This document shows positions 23,001 through 32,200 of a DNA stretch of 64,000 nt, one piece after another. Each line of letters begins with the position of its first letter. Within the stretch, counting starts at the first letter, position 1. The position numbers were made by a program, and so were the translations under genes. This DNA is from Limnomonas spitsbergensis (Eukaryota > Chlorophyta > Chlorophyceae > Chlamydomonadales). The notes under the pieces are model-generated. The model ran no database searches, was not told where the DNA came from, and worked only from the letters and a program-made list of their open reading frames with translations. The stretch is taken from positions 1,315,001-1,379,000 of the forward strand of contig JAYJMM010000109.1 in assembly GCA_037349105.1 (NCBI GenBank), written 5' to 3'.

Positions 23001-26000
23001 GCTCAGGCATTCCGTTTGAGGGCAACTACTCGGGTCAGTCCTGGGAGGGAGGGCCTCACCTCATAACTGGCTAAACTTCTTTCTGTGGTTATGGTTGAAT
23101 GCTCTTGTCAGGACTGTGTGCGATACCTCGGCACGCCCTGTTCAGGACGGCAAACTGTAAGCACTGGACTCACCTGTCTGTTCATGCCTGAGGATGTACT
23201 GGTGTGCCACTGATGATTTCATCCCACTGCACTGGTATGTTTCAGAGTGGCTCAATGCCAAGAGCAAGCGCATGAAGCTGGAGGAGAAGAGCCAGTCTGC
23301 CCTCAGCAAGAACATCCAGACAGAGCTGGAGTTCATGAGCCAGAAGTGAGCATGAAGGGTGCATTGCGCCTACATGCCCGCTTGGGAAAATGTACTATGT
23401 CTACTTCTTAACTTACAGCTTCAAGCAAGAACATCCAGACAGAGTTCGATTTCATGAGCCAGAAGTGAGCATGAAGGGTGTATTGTATGATTTGTATGAC
23501 AGCTTGAAGCAAGATCATCCAGACAGAGCTCGAGTTATGAGCCAGGCGTGAGAGCAGGACCTGTATTTCGGACAGCCTTTCAGTGAATTGCTGAATAATG
23601 CATTCCAGATCGTCCCTTTCTCCCATCCATGCCCCTCAATGTCTCTTCGTGTCCCTTCCTTTCCTTTTTGTGTACATCAAGGGCTTCTACACACACCTTG
23701 CACCAACCCTGAACTCGCCACTCTATCAAGAGCTTCAGGTATTATAATACTCACCCTAAGCCCTGTGCCCTGGTTGTGTCCGCTCGTTTATCCACTCATA
23801 AATTGTAATGTATTGACCGATGCCTGCCCCAGGGCCAAGGGTCAGCAGAAGAAGGGCCAAGCGCGTATGAGGCGGTACGACGATCTGGTCACACAAGCGA
23901 CCGAGTATGTCAAGACAACCTCGGTGGGTTAGGGTTGGGAGTGTACTGCATCCCGGTGTGCTGAGGCGGTACAACGCGGTGGTCACACAAGCGACCAAGT
24001 TTGTCAAGACAACCTCAGTGGGTTAGGGTTGGGAGTGTACTGCATCCCGGTGTGCTGTGGCGGTACAACGCCCTGGTCACACAAGCGACCGAGTATGTCA
24101 AGACAACCTCGGTGGGTTAGGGTTGGGAGTGTACTGCATCCCGGTGTGCTGAGGCGGTACAACGCGGTGGTCACACAAGCGACCAAGTTTGTCAAGACAA
24201 CCTCAGTGGGTTAGGGTTGGGAGTGTACTGCATCCTGGTGTGCTGTGGCGGTACAACGCCCTGGTCACACAAGCGACCAAGAATGTCAAGACAACTGGTG
24301 GGTTAGGGTTGGGAGTGTACTGCATCTTGGTGTGCTGTGGCGGTACAACGCCCTGGTCACACAAGCGACCGAGTATGTCAAGTCAACCGATGGGTCGGGT
24401 TGGGAGTGTACTGCATCCTGGTGTGCTGAGGCGGTATGACGACCTGGTCACACAAGCGACCGAGTATGTCAAGACAACCGACGTGGTATGTAATGGTCTT
24501 GCCGGCTCACTCTATGGCTCTACTGAAAACCTCACAATTAAAGTTGTTTTGGGGTGAGGGATTCAATATAATACTATTCTTGATTGGCAATGCCAGTTTC
24601 AGTCGGAAATTACGTTTTTTTCGTCTAATTTTGTTTGCCCCAGTGAAGCATCAAACACACAATTAATAATTACCCAAGGAAGGCAAGTCATACCTATGGT
24701 ACCCCTGTTGATGAAGTTAGGCTAAGAGGGAGGGGGAGTTCTACCTTCAAAGCTACACATTTCAACCTGTCTGTCCCTTATTAGGCAAAATGGTATAATG
24801 TGCATCATGCAAAGTGTGCAACGACCGATCGCGACCCGTGGACCCCCCCCCCTGACACAATGAGGCTTCCTGCTCCTGACCCAGTGCCCCTGCAACTGCA
24901 ACTGCCTACTCTGATCGCTCCAAGGGAAGGACCGTACCCCCTCCCCAAAGTGTAGGAAACTGATAGCCCCCACCCCTCCCCCCTCAAAAGGAAACAGACA
25001 ATCCCCTCCCCTGTGCCCTCCTCCCCACCCCACCCCTCCCCTGCCCCTCCCCACCCTGCCCCCGTGCCCTCTCCCTTCAGGTGGATAGCATCATCATCCC
25101 TGTGGGACCTCGCCTGGGGAACATCGTGGTGGATGCAAACGCAGTCTCTAAGGCGTTCGATGGCCGCATGCTGGTGGAGAACCTCAACTTCTCGATTCCA
25201 CCTGGAGCAGTCGTGGTGAGAGGAACAGTAGGACTGGACGCACGATGGATAGCGCAAAAGTCATGTTTGATGCATTTGTTGGATTTCCTATTTTGTGACT
25301 CGCCTGACGACGCACGCAACAAAATTCTCTTCTGGTGGCCATACGTCATGATCCCTGATGCCTGGCGTCCCTGTCCTTGACCTGACTACATACACCGGCA
25401 GGGTCTAAGGGTTTTGGTTTTCAATCCTAGGTTCAAATCCTAAGCCCTCAACCCTGGTGTCCCTGTCCTTGACCTTGCTTCATACACTGGCAGGTTTAAG
25501 GGTTCAGGTTTCAAACTCTTAATCCTAATCCCTTGCGTCCCTGTCCTTGACCTGGCTTTATGCACCGGCAGGACACACTAAAGATTCTTGAGACCCCTTA
25601 AACCCCTCTTAAACCTGCCTGGTGTGTCTAGGGTATCATCGGCGGCAACGGAGCCGGCAAGTCCACTCTGTTCCGCATGATCATGGGTCAGGACACCCCT
25701 GATGCTGGGACCCTGACGCTGGGGGAGACCGTCGTGCCCATGTACGTCGACCAGAGCCGCGAGCTGCTGAACGCAGACAAGACTGTGTTTGAGGAGATCG
25801 CCGAGGGAGCCGAAGAGGTGACGATACGAATGCAGCTATCTGTTGCAGCTTTTACGTGGCGTCTTATGATTTGAATTCGAAGTTTGATTTGCGACTGAGC
25901 TTAGCGCGCGAAGGGCACATTTGTCGAATCTAAATTCAAAATTGAATTTGAATTCAGGTGGACCTGAACGGCAGGAAGGTCTCTGCGCGTGGCTACTGTA

Positions 26001-28298
26001 GCTGGTACAATTTTAAGGGACCGGACCAGTCCAAGAAGGTGCGTTTGTCTTAAATATCAGGGATAGTCGATGGTGGGGGGAGTCTCTGTCGGGGATGTAC
26101 CTGCTTGTAGCAGGAATCTAACGAGTGCTCATGCAGTTTGCCAGTATCTGGGCAGGCCGCGGGCCCCATGTGCGGCCAGCCATGCTGCTTTTGCCACCCC
26201 GCTAAGGCTGTTCAAGGCTTGGCCCCAATCGGGACATTGGCAGCCGCGGAGCATCTCACCAAGGGTCTCCCTCGTAGCCGGAACAATAGGCACCATGCCA
26301 CCATGTGGCCTCCATCGCTTAGGAATTCCTAACTTAATCAAATGGCTGTCTAGCTAGACACGGCCACAGCCCATCCAGGCTTATGTTTCCTGTCCAGACT
26401 CGACCACTGCACCCTTCTGGAGCACTGCACTTGTGCACAGCTCAAATCGGCTAGGCATCTGTGGCGTAGGCGTAGGCGTACACCTATACCCTTATCCCCA
26501 CCATGAGTCTGTGATGCAGGTGAAATCCCTATCCCTTACACCCTAACCTCACCCGTGATGCAGGTGTAACCCCTATCCCTTAATTCCTAACCTCACCCGT
26601 GACGCAGGTGTAACCCCTAAACCTTAATTCCTAACCTCACCCGTGACGCAGGTGTTACCCCTAAACCTTAAACCCTACCGTCACGATGTAGGTGGGGCTC
26701 GCTCTCAAGTGGCGAGCGCAACGGCCTTCATCTGTGGCCTACACCCACCCGTGACTTCGTGACCTAGGTGGAACCTCTATCCCTTAAACCCCGACCCCCC
26801 CGCGTGACGCAGGTGGGCTCGCTCTCAGGTGGCGAGCGCAACCGCCTGCATCTGGCCAAGACGCTCAAGCAGTCGGGGAACCTGCTGCTGCTGGATGAGC
26901 CGACCAACGACTTGGTGGGTGCATGGCGGCTGACAGAGGCCCACCTAGTCCGTCGTGGACTTAAGGAGGGAATGGGTTAGGGGCAGGAGTCTGAGGGCAA
27001 AGGGATTTGGCGACAAGGGCTGATTGGAAAGGAAGTGTCAAAACTCAACTGGGCAGTTTCGCCTCTAACCAAAGGCTTGTATCCATTGGTGTCCTTAACT
27101 TGGAAATGCGGACATCTGACATTTACTGTAATCAGAAAAAATACCTAAAAATGCTGTAGATGTACCTCGCGGCATAGTTGCCCTGGTTCAGGGGTGAGGA
27201 ATGCATTGAAATGCTCGTTATCAATTGTCGACGCTAGTCTTTAGTCAAAAATTAAGAGTCGTGGTTTATCATGTGCATATCATGTGTACCGAGGTCAGCT
27301 GTATAATAAATAAATAAAATTGTTCCCGAGGCAAGGGCTATTCAAATCTAAAGTACAGGACCTTAATGAAATGGCATTCGAAATAATATATCTGGATCCA
27401 TTCTTATACTGCCATCAGTTAGTTTCAAACGTGAGATCTGAGCCCTAAACAAACTGAATATGGACCTGAAATCCTTATCTAAACAATCTGGCAACTATTT
27501 GGCACCCCTTCTCCCCTTCGCCCCTCAGGATGTTGACACCTTGCGATGCCTGGAAGATGCAATCGACAACTTCGCCGGCAGCGTCCTGATCGTTTCGCAC
27601 GACCGCTGGTTCCTGGACAGAGTGGCCACGCACATCATGGCCTATGAGGGCGATAGCAAGGTGGGGCGCAGTGATTTGGAAACGGCGTGACGGTAACGGC
27701 GCGGATGTGGCTTCGGCCCAGGCTGTGCTGTTTCCTTAACCCTCACGCCCCCCACGGGGCGTAGCTTTCTTTCTCTCTTTCTCTCCTGTTCTGCTTATGC
27801 TATGGGGTTCATACACACGCCACTCGTCTGTGGTTGTGTGATGTTTGCTTGCCCAGGGCGGGGGTCGCTGTTTTATCGCTGGCTGTCCTAGTGTATTTCA
27901 GTGCTCGTACCGGTTCGCGGGCACATGTCCCATGCATCAAATGTGTTGCTATGGTGGACTGTTAAAACTTCAAAACATATTTGTAAACGACTCCCCCCGC
28001 CCTGAACTAAACGTTGACCCAGCACTGTATGCTTTATGACTCCGGTGACATGACCATGCACTGATCTACCTCAAGTTTATTTTCTTCCAACGGGACAGTT
28101 GGGCGCCCACGCGGCCGAGCCTTTTTGAGCAGGGCCCAGAGGTGTAATGTCATTGACTGACCTAGCACTCCCTGCCCACTGTCCCAGGTCACATGGTTTG
28201 AAGGCGGGTATACAGACTATGAAGAAGACCGCAAGCGACGCGGCCTCAATGCTGTCGCACCCACGCGTGTCAAGTTCCGCAAGCTGGCCAACGTTTGA
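17049..28298 (+). CDS. ABC-F ATPase, EttA-like, with N-terminal extension; 17 exons
   Basis: Exons: 17049-17274, 18805-18929, 19019-19061, 19680-19727, 20518-20634, 20950-21089, 21510-21618, 22033-22144, 22906-23033, 23246-23345, 23833-23923, 25081-25215, 25632-25817, 25958-26038, 26813-26914, 27529-27660 and 28188-28298. They sum to 1986 nt (661 aa) with all phases consistent. Two ABC cassettes are present: Walker A GSNGSGKS (143-150) and GGNGAGKS (462-469), signatures LSGGE (267, 551), and Walker B/catalytic Glu [11 protein letters not shown] (E292) and [12 protein letters not shown] (E576). The linker [16 protein letters not shown], then [10 protein letters not shown], and the end [16 protein letters not shown] follow bacterial EttA, a ribosome E-site translation factor. 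The bacterial protein is ~555 aa. The extra ~105 N-terminal residues are Ser/Arg/Gly-rich and suit an organelle (probably plastid) transit peptide plus linker. Start is the first ATG in the frame. Donor GTGGAC at 18930 is non-consensus. Confidence 0.92.
19267..19507 (-). mobile_element. MITE-like element, second copy (inverted)
   Basis: The reverse complement of this stretch aligns with 3363-3592, including CAGTCGACCCTTGGGATGG, TTTTTTTCCTGTCGAAC, GAAACCCCTTGTTTGG and CTAAGTGACAGGCCCCTT. The segment near 19310-19345 has a duplicated CCCGTCACGTAGGGGGGC. It sits in intron 3 of the EttA-like gene. Confidence 0.7.
19712..20020. repeat. About 60-bp repeat carrying copies of the EttA exon 4 donor
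   Basis: The exon 4 end AGCAATGGGTCAG|GTGAGCC (encoding part of the first Walker A) is followed by AGCAATTAGTCCGGTGAGCC, CGCAATGCGTCAGGTGAATT and later CAGCCACGGGTCAAG blocks. Each is followed by CC(C/T)TAAACCCT-like sequence. At least two copies retain GTGA donors. Confidence 0.75.
20283..20510. repeat. 41-bp tandem repeat, about 5 copies
   Basis: The unit CTGTCCCCTTGTTTGTGCTC then CTCGTCTCTGAACCCACAACC ends just before the exon 5 acceptor of the EttA-like gene (20517). Confidence 0.9.
20815..20935. repeat. GATCTGAACCC(A/G)AGATCTG repeat
   Basis: About seven imperfect 13-16 bp units based on AAGATCTGAACC, in intron 5 of the EttA-like gene. Confidence 0.75.
21363..21470. repeat. 36-bp repeat, GATTTCCCCATCGATTTCGA
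   Basis: About 2.5 copies of GATTTCCCCAT(C/A)GATTTCGACATGACATCCCCCAAT, just upstream of the exon 7 acceptor of the EttA-like gene. Confidence 0.8.
21610..22032. repeat. About 105-bp repeat spanning the exon 7 donor and exon 8 acceptor
   Basis: Units of the form GGTGAGA..GGGAG.CATGAGGAGGGAAAGAGCT, TGACAAGGAGCTTGCAATGG, CCATCTGAACAGG and ATTTCAATTTTGTTGACAG occur about four times. They fill intron 7 of the EttA-like gene. Each copy has both a 5' splice-like GGTGAG/GGTAAG and a 3' splice-like TTGACAG, so splicing could in principle choose many pairs. Confidence 0.8.
22380..22590. repeat. About 120-bp direct duplication in EttA-like intron 8
   Basis: GGCAAATCAAGTGTACCGT then CAAGTCCGCT and CACC(G/A)GCCTTAGATCCTGAT occur twice in order. 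Confidence 0.75.
23315..23560. repeat. Repeated copies of EttA exon 10 3' end and donor
   Basis: Exon 10 ends AAGAACATCCAGACAGAGCT..TTCATGAGCCAGAA|GTGAGC. Two intronic copies follow: at about 23420-23470 (retaining CAGAAGTGAGCATGAAGG) and 23510-23555 (diverged, GCCAGGCGTGAGAG). They are non-functional exon fragments in intron 10. Confidence 0.85.
23850..24490. repeat. About 122-bp repeat containing EttA exon 11 3' end and donor, 6 copies
   Basis: The exon 11 end (TGAGGCGGTACGACGATCTG..CAAGACAACCTCG|GTGGGT) is repeated as GAGGCGGTACAACGCGGTGG, TCACACAAGCGACCGAGTAT and GTCAAGACAACCTC. Each copy is separated by GTGGGTTAGGGTTGGGAGTG plus TACTGCATCC. The last copy (from about 24427) keeps the original GACGACCTGGTC coding sequence. 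The first donor (23924) gives the correct frame to exon 12. Confidence 0.9.
24555..24705 (+). repeat. Dispersed repeat family E, copy 2
   Basis: ATTGGCAATGCCAGTTTCAG, a diverged middle, and CCCAAGGAAGGCAAGTC correspond in order to copies at 9655-9815 and 27190-27350. It is in EttA-like intron 11. Confidence 0.55.
25365..25580. repeat. About 90-bp repeat, CCCTGTCCTTGACCTG
   Basis: Three copies of GCGTCCCTGTCCTTGACCTG, CATACACCGGCAGG and a variable AAGGGTTTTGGTTTTCAA part, in EttA-like intron 12. Confidence 0.8.
26470..26812. repeat. 43-57 bp repeats carrying copies of the EttA exon 15 acceptor
   Basis: ACCTCACCCGTGACGCAGGT recurs near 26518, 26561, 26604 and 26646, mimicking the true acceptor GCGTGACGCAG|GTGGGCTC at 26812. 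One copy at about 26690-26740 also includes a decayed start of exon 15 (GGTGGGGCTCGCTCTCAAGT, GGCGAGCGCAACGGCC). It is a partial pseudo-exon encoding a damaged LSGGE region. Confidence 0.85.
27190..27350 (+). repeat. Dispersed repeat family E, copy 3
   Basis: ATCAATTGTCGACGCTAGTC, then CCCGAGGCAAGGGCTATTC and AAATCTAAAGTA, parallel to copies at 9655 and 24555. It is in EttA-like intron 15. Confidence 0.6.
27696..27785 (+). repeat. Dispersed repeat family C, copy 2
   Basis: GGCTTCGGCCCAGGCTGTGC, TTCCTTAACCCTCACGCCCC and GGGGCGTAGCTTTCTTTCTC match 9031-9115. It lies directly upstream of family B and A copies inside EttA-like intron 16, suggesting a composite or nested insertion. Confidence 0.7.
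27809..27975 (+). repeat. Dispersed repeat family B, copy 2
   Basis: GCTGTCCTAGTGTATTTCAG, GTACCGGTTCGCGGGCACAT, CCCATGCATCAAATGTGTTG and GGTGGACTGTTAAAACTTCA align with copies at 11601 and 46701. Confidence 0.75.
28101..28157 (+). repeat. Dispersed repeat family A, copy 2
   Basis: GGGCGCCCACGCGGCCGAGC, CTTTTTGAGCAGGGCCCAGA and GGTGTAATGTCATTGAC. It ends 30 bp before the last EttA-like exon. Confidence 0.75.
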
Positions 28299-29257
28299 GG
28301 AGCCTGCTGATATTTCTCTGGAAAGAAGCTTCATCTTTGTATCATGTGTGACCATAACATGGCTATACGGGGACATCGAGTGGTGTGCCGCCAGATGATA
28401 ACACTTTTCCAAATGCCGCCCTCCCTCCTGGCCCTACCCTCATCCCGTATAGGATACCGGTGTATCTGTTACATCTTGTTGATATACAGTTAATGCAGTT
28501 CTTTCTTGTCAGAAATCTGTCAGAGCGGTGTAAAGCTGTTTTTCTGATATTTTCAGTGCTGAAGGTGCCAGCAGGCACATGCCATGGGAAGCCCGCAAAC
28601 CCACAAGAAGACAATCAGCCAGCCGCGCTCACCCCTTGGGCTGTCGACAATTTTCCTGGTGCCATGGATCCGTTATTGCAGCCTCCTGGGTATTGGGGGG
28701 GTCGCATGAATGCATGGGCTGCATCCAATTATCTTCCAATGCATGAGAGAGAGCCCCGGGCTTCATCCAATTCTCTTCCGATGCATGGACGCAAAACAAA
28801 TGGGTGGGGGTGCTACATAAACCCAAAAGGCGTGTCACCTATTTTAATACCTAGTTGTTGCACCACCGATTTCAGACTGAAATCTCTGACTGAAATCGAT
28901 GGGTGCTGTACCGTGTGAGCTGTGCATGAGTCATCAGGGTCAGTGTCCACATGGGGTGTGACAGCAGCCAAGCTGGATGTTAGCTAGGATAATGCAGGCA
29001 GTCATGTCAACGACGTTACACCTCTGGGCCCACAGTCAGTTATGTGATGACAGATAACTACCTATGTATTGCCTACCTGTCTGGGTGGACGGCAGATGGG
29101 TGGGGAAATCCTACACCACACACCCGCATTCAAACAAACATCCCCGGCCATGTCACTCTTTCAAAAAGCCTCAGCGAGAGTCCCAGGCGTCAGTATTTTT
29201 CCGCCCTTCGCGACATAAAGCCTGCCTCGACAGGTACATACACACACTGGCTGAGGT
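28299..29257. other. Intergenic region, EttA-like to rhodanese-like
   Basis: No gene is supported. It contains a candidate TGTAA poly(A) signal at 28529-28533, a partial family A copy (minus) near 29005-29031, and a small direct repeat around 28735-28800 (CATCCAATT(A/C)TCTTCC.ATGCATG). The rhodanese promoter must lie in its right part. Confidence 0.5.
28529..28533 (+). terminator. Candidate TGTAA polyadenylation signal
   Basis: TGTAA, the signal used in place of AATAAA in many chlorophytes, occurs 231 nt after the EttA-like stop codon. A single 5-mer is weak evidence on its own. Confidence 0.35.
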
Positions 29258-32200
29258 ATGCTTCAGTCCAAGATTTCGAGAGGCCATGGCGTTGCATTCG
29301 GTCGCAGCAGCAACCGGATCGGACTCAGCGGAGGCCGGCTCCTGTCTGTTCGGGTCGCTTGCGCAAGCCCCCTCGATATCTTTAAGCGAGGGGACAAGGC
29401 GAGGAAGCCTCCCTCGGGGTTCAGATTCGACGGGACGATGCTGCGATGGGTCAGTGTTCCAGCAGCGTTCCAAACGCAACCAACAAAACGCGCATATATA
29501 CGGTACCCACACAAAAGTTATTTACCAACGCATGACCGAAACTGGTTCGTGCGCTCTGTAGCCTGTGAACCGGTACACATTGCATTCTCGAACAAGGGTG
29601 TTAAAAGTTAAAACGGCTGTTTCCTTCATCGGGTTTGCTCGACTGTCTCCATGCAACACTGTTGTGGTGTTGCATGGCTGATTGCTGCATGGTGTCTGGC
29701 TGCATGTCTGCACGGTGCCTAGCTGCACCATGCCTGGCTGCACGGTGCGGCTGCATGGTGCCTAGCTGCATGGTGCCTGGCTGCAATGTGCATGGCTGCA
29801 CGGTGCATGGCTGCACGGTGCATGGCTGCACGGTGCATGGCTGCACGGTGCATGGCTGCATGGTGCATGGCTGCATGGTGCCTAGCTGCATGGTGCCTGG
29901 CTGCACGGTGCCTGGCTGCATGGTGCCTGGCTGCACGGTGCCTAGCTGCATGGTGCCTGGCTGCACGGTGCCTAGCTGCATGGTGCATGGCTGCATGGTG
30001 CCTGGCTGCACGGTGCCTATCTGCATAGTGCATGGCTGCATGGTGCATGGCTGCATGGTGCCTGGCTGCATGGTGCCTGGCTGCATGGTGCATGGCTGCA
30101 AGCTGCCTGGCTGCAAGGTGCATGGCTGCAAGCTGCCTGGCTTCATGGTGCATGGCTGCAAGCTGCCGGGCTGCATGGTGCATGGCTGCAAGCTGCCGGG
30201 CTGCATGGTGCATGGCTGCACGCTGCCTGGCTGCCTGGCTGCATGCTGCATGACTGTGGCTGCCATGCCCACTGCTGTTTCCAGTGTGCATCAGACCAAT
30301 TTGGGTTAGACCTTGGGTAAGACCGGACAGCCAATGCTGGGACAATGGGTACCAAACCGTACAGCTACTGAAGTGCAGCATACTGGAAGTGTGTTACCGG
30401 TACTGGTACTTCATGATGATGATTGATGACTGGTCACAGCATTGCCAACCAGTTACGTCACAAACCCCCAAGACCTTGGCCGGAGAATCTATCTTATTAT
30501 TTCGTTTTCCTTTTCTGCCTGCAGGTAAAGGATGATAGGGTGGGAGAGGTGTCCATGGATGATATCATGATACAGCCCAAGTCAGGATCTGCGTACACGG
30601 CAAGTGTTGAGTGTCCAGGCTGATGGGGTCACTCCGCACTGAAGCGGTGAACATGTGAATATTCAGGCAAATGTGAATGTGAATATGTGGTGCAAGCGCA
30701 GTGCAGAGACAGGACAGGAGGACGGTACACAAAATGTGCAGGCAATACATTATGCACAGCTGTGCCTTGAAAGCCAAACGGTCTCTACACTGCATGAGCA
30801 TTGGGCTCAAAAGGGGTGGGCAAAACATAAGTGGATGCATTTCAGCGTCAGACATGTCTTGTCAAGATTTATGATTTATGATGGACGAAAAGGGTGGAGT
30901 GTTAAGGGTTAACACACACATTAAAAAGGGGGCCTGGGTGGCTGGGGCACGTCTGTGAGCTCCCCAGCACGACTCCACCCTCTCACACCTGAAATCGAAT
31001 TCACACAAGTGACAAGTTAGTAAGTTACCTGACCAGCCTCCTTCCGCTTCATTTTACAATTCCACACTTTCCTGTGCGTCAAGCTGCCTCTGCTTGACTG
31101 CTGGACTGTCCCTCTGCTCTGAAGGTGTGGCCGGTGGTGCACTCACTGCTGGCGGAGAAAAAACTCAAAGCTGTCAGCCCAAAGGAGGTGCGCTGCCCTC
31201 GCAGTGAACTGATTGTCATTTGTTCTGGCTGGGTGTTTCCAGAAAGCAAGCGCTGCGCCAGATCACATCCTCCCCGGTGCTATCTCTTGTTTAATGGCAT
31301 TATAAATTGCATTATAATTCATAAACTGCTAACCATTTTGCACTTTTCGTAAGCCTATACTTATCATCCCTAGTATTTCTGTTACCCCTCGTCGAACGCC
31401 GCGCTTAAACGCTGTCACCATGAATTTTAATTCATTATTGCATACCGGCAACGGATAGGTGAAGACTGCAGTCCTGTCTGCACCTGCCCTACTGCACTAG
31501 AGATTCTTATTTTGAAGGTTGGGAAGTTGAAAACCGGTGGGCCAAAATAAGGCCAATGCTGCCCCCTTCACCCTGAAGGTAGAAGTATGAACCTTCAATC
31601 TAAACATGACAGCAGTCTACCCCTCTGGCCTCATGTGTTCTCCTGACCCATCCGAACGCCCTGACTGGCCTCACAGACAATGTCCCAAGGCCAAGGGTGT
31701 TGACCCTTATCCCTTAACCCTGGATCTTGAAGCCTGACAGGCCTTGCAGATGATGTCCCAAGGCCAAGGGTGTGAACCCTTATCCCTTAACCCTGGATCC
31801 TGACAGGCCCTGAAGATACTGTCCCAACCCCAAGGGTGTGAACCCTTATCCCTGAACCCTGGATCCTGGAACCTGAACCCTGGATCCTGGACCCTGAACC
31901 CTGACAGGCCCTGAAGAAGCTGTCCCAAGGCCAAGGGTGTGAACTCTGATCCCTGAACCCTGGATCCTGGACCCTGAACCCTGACATACCCTGAAGATGC
32001 TGCCCCAAGGCCAAGGGTGTGAACCCTGATCCCTGAACCCTGGATCATGAGCCCTGAACCCTGACAGGCCCTGAAGAAGCTGTCCCAAGGCCAAGGGTGT
32101 GAACCCTGATCCCTGAACCCTGGATCCTGGACCCTGAACCCTGACATGCCCTAAAGATGCTGCCCCAAGGCCAAGGGTGTGAACCCTGACCACTGAACCC

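Noticed and set aside
29601..30381. 220-codon ORFs on both strands (AARHHAAR, TMQPCTMQ types)
   Set aside because: A 15-bp repeat keeps every frame open; it lies within a rhodanese intron.
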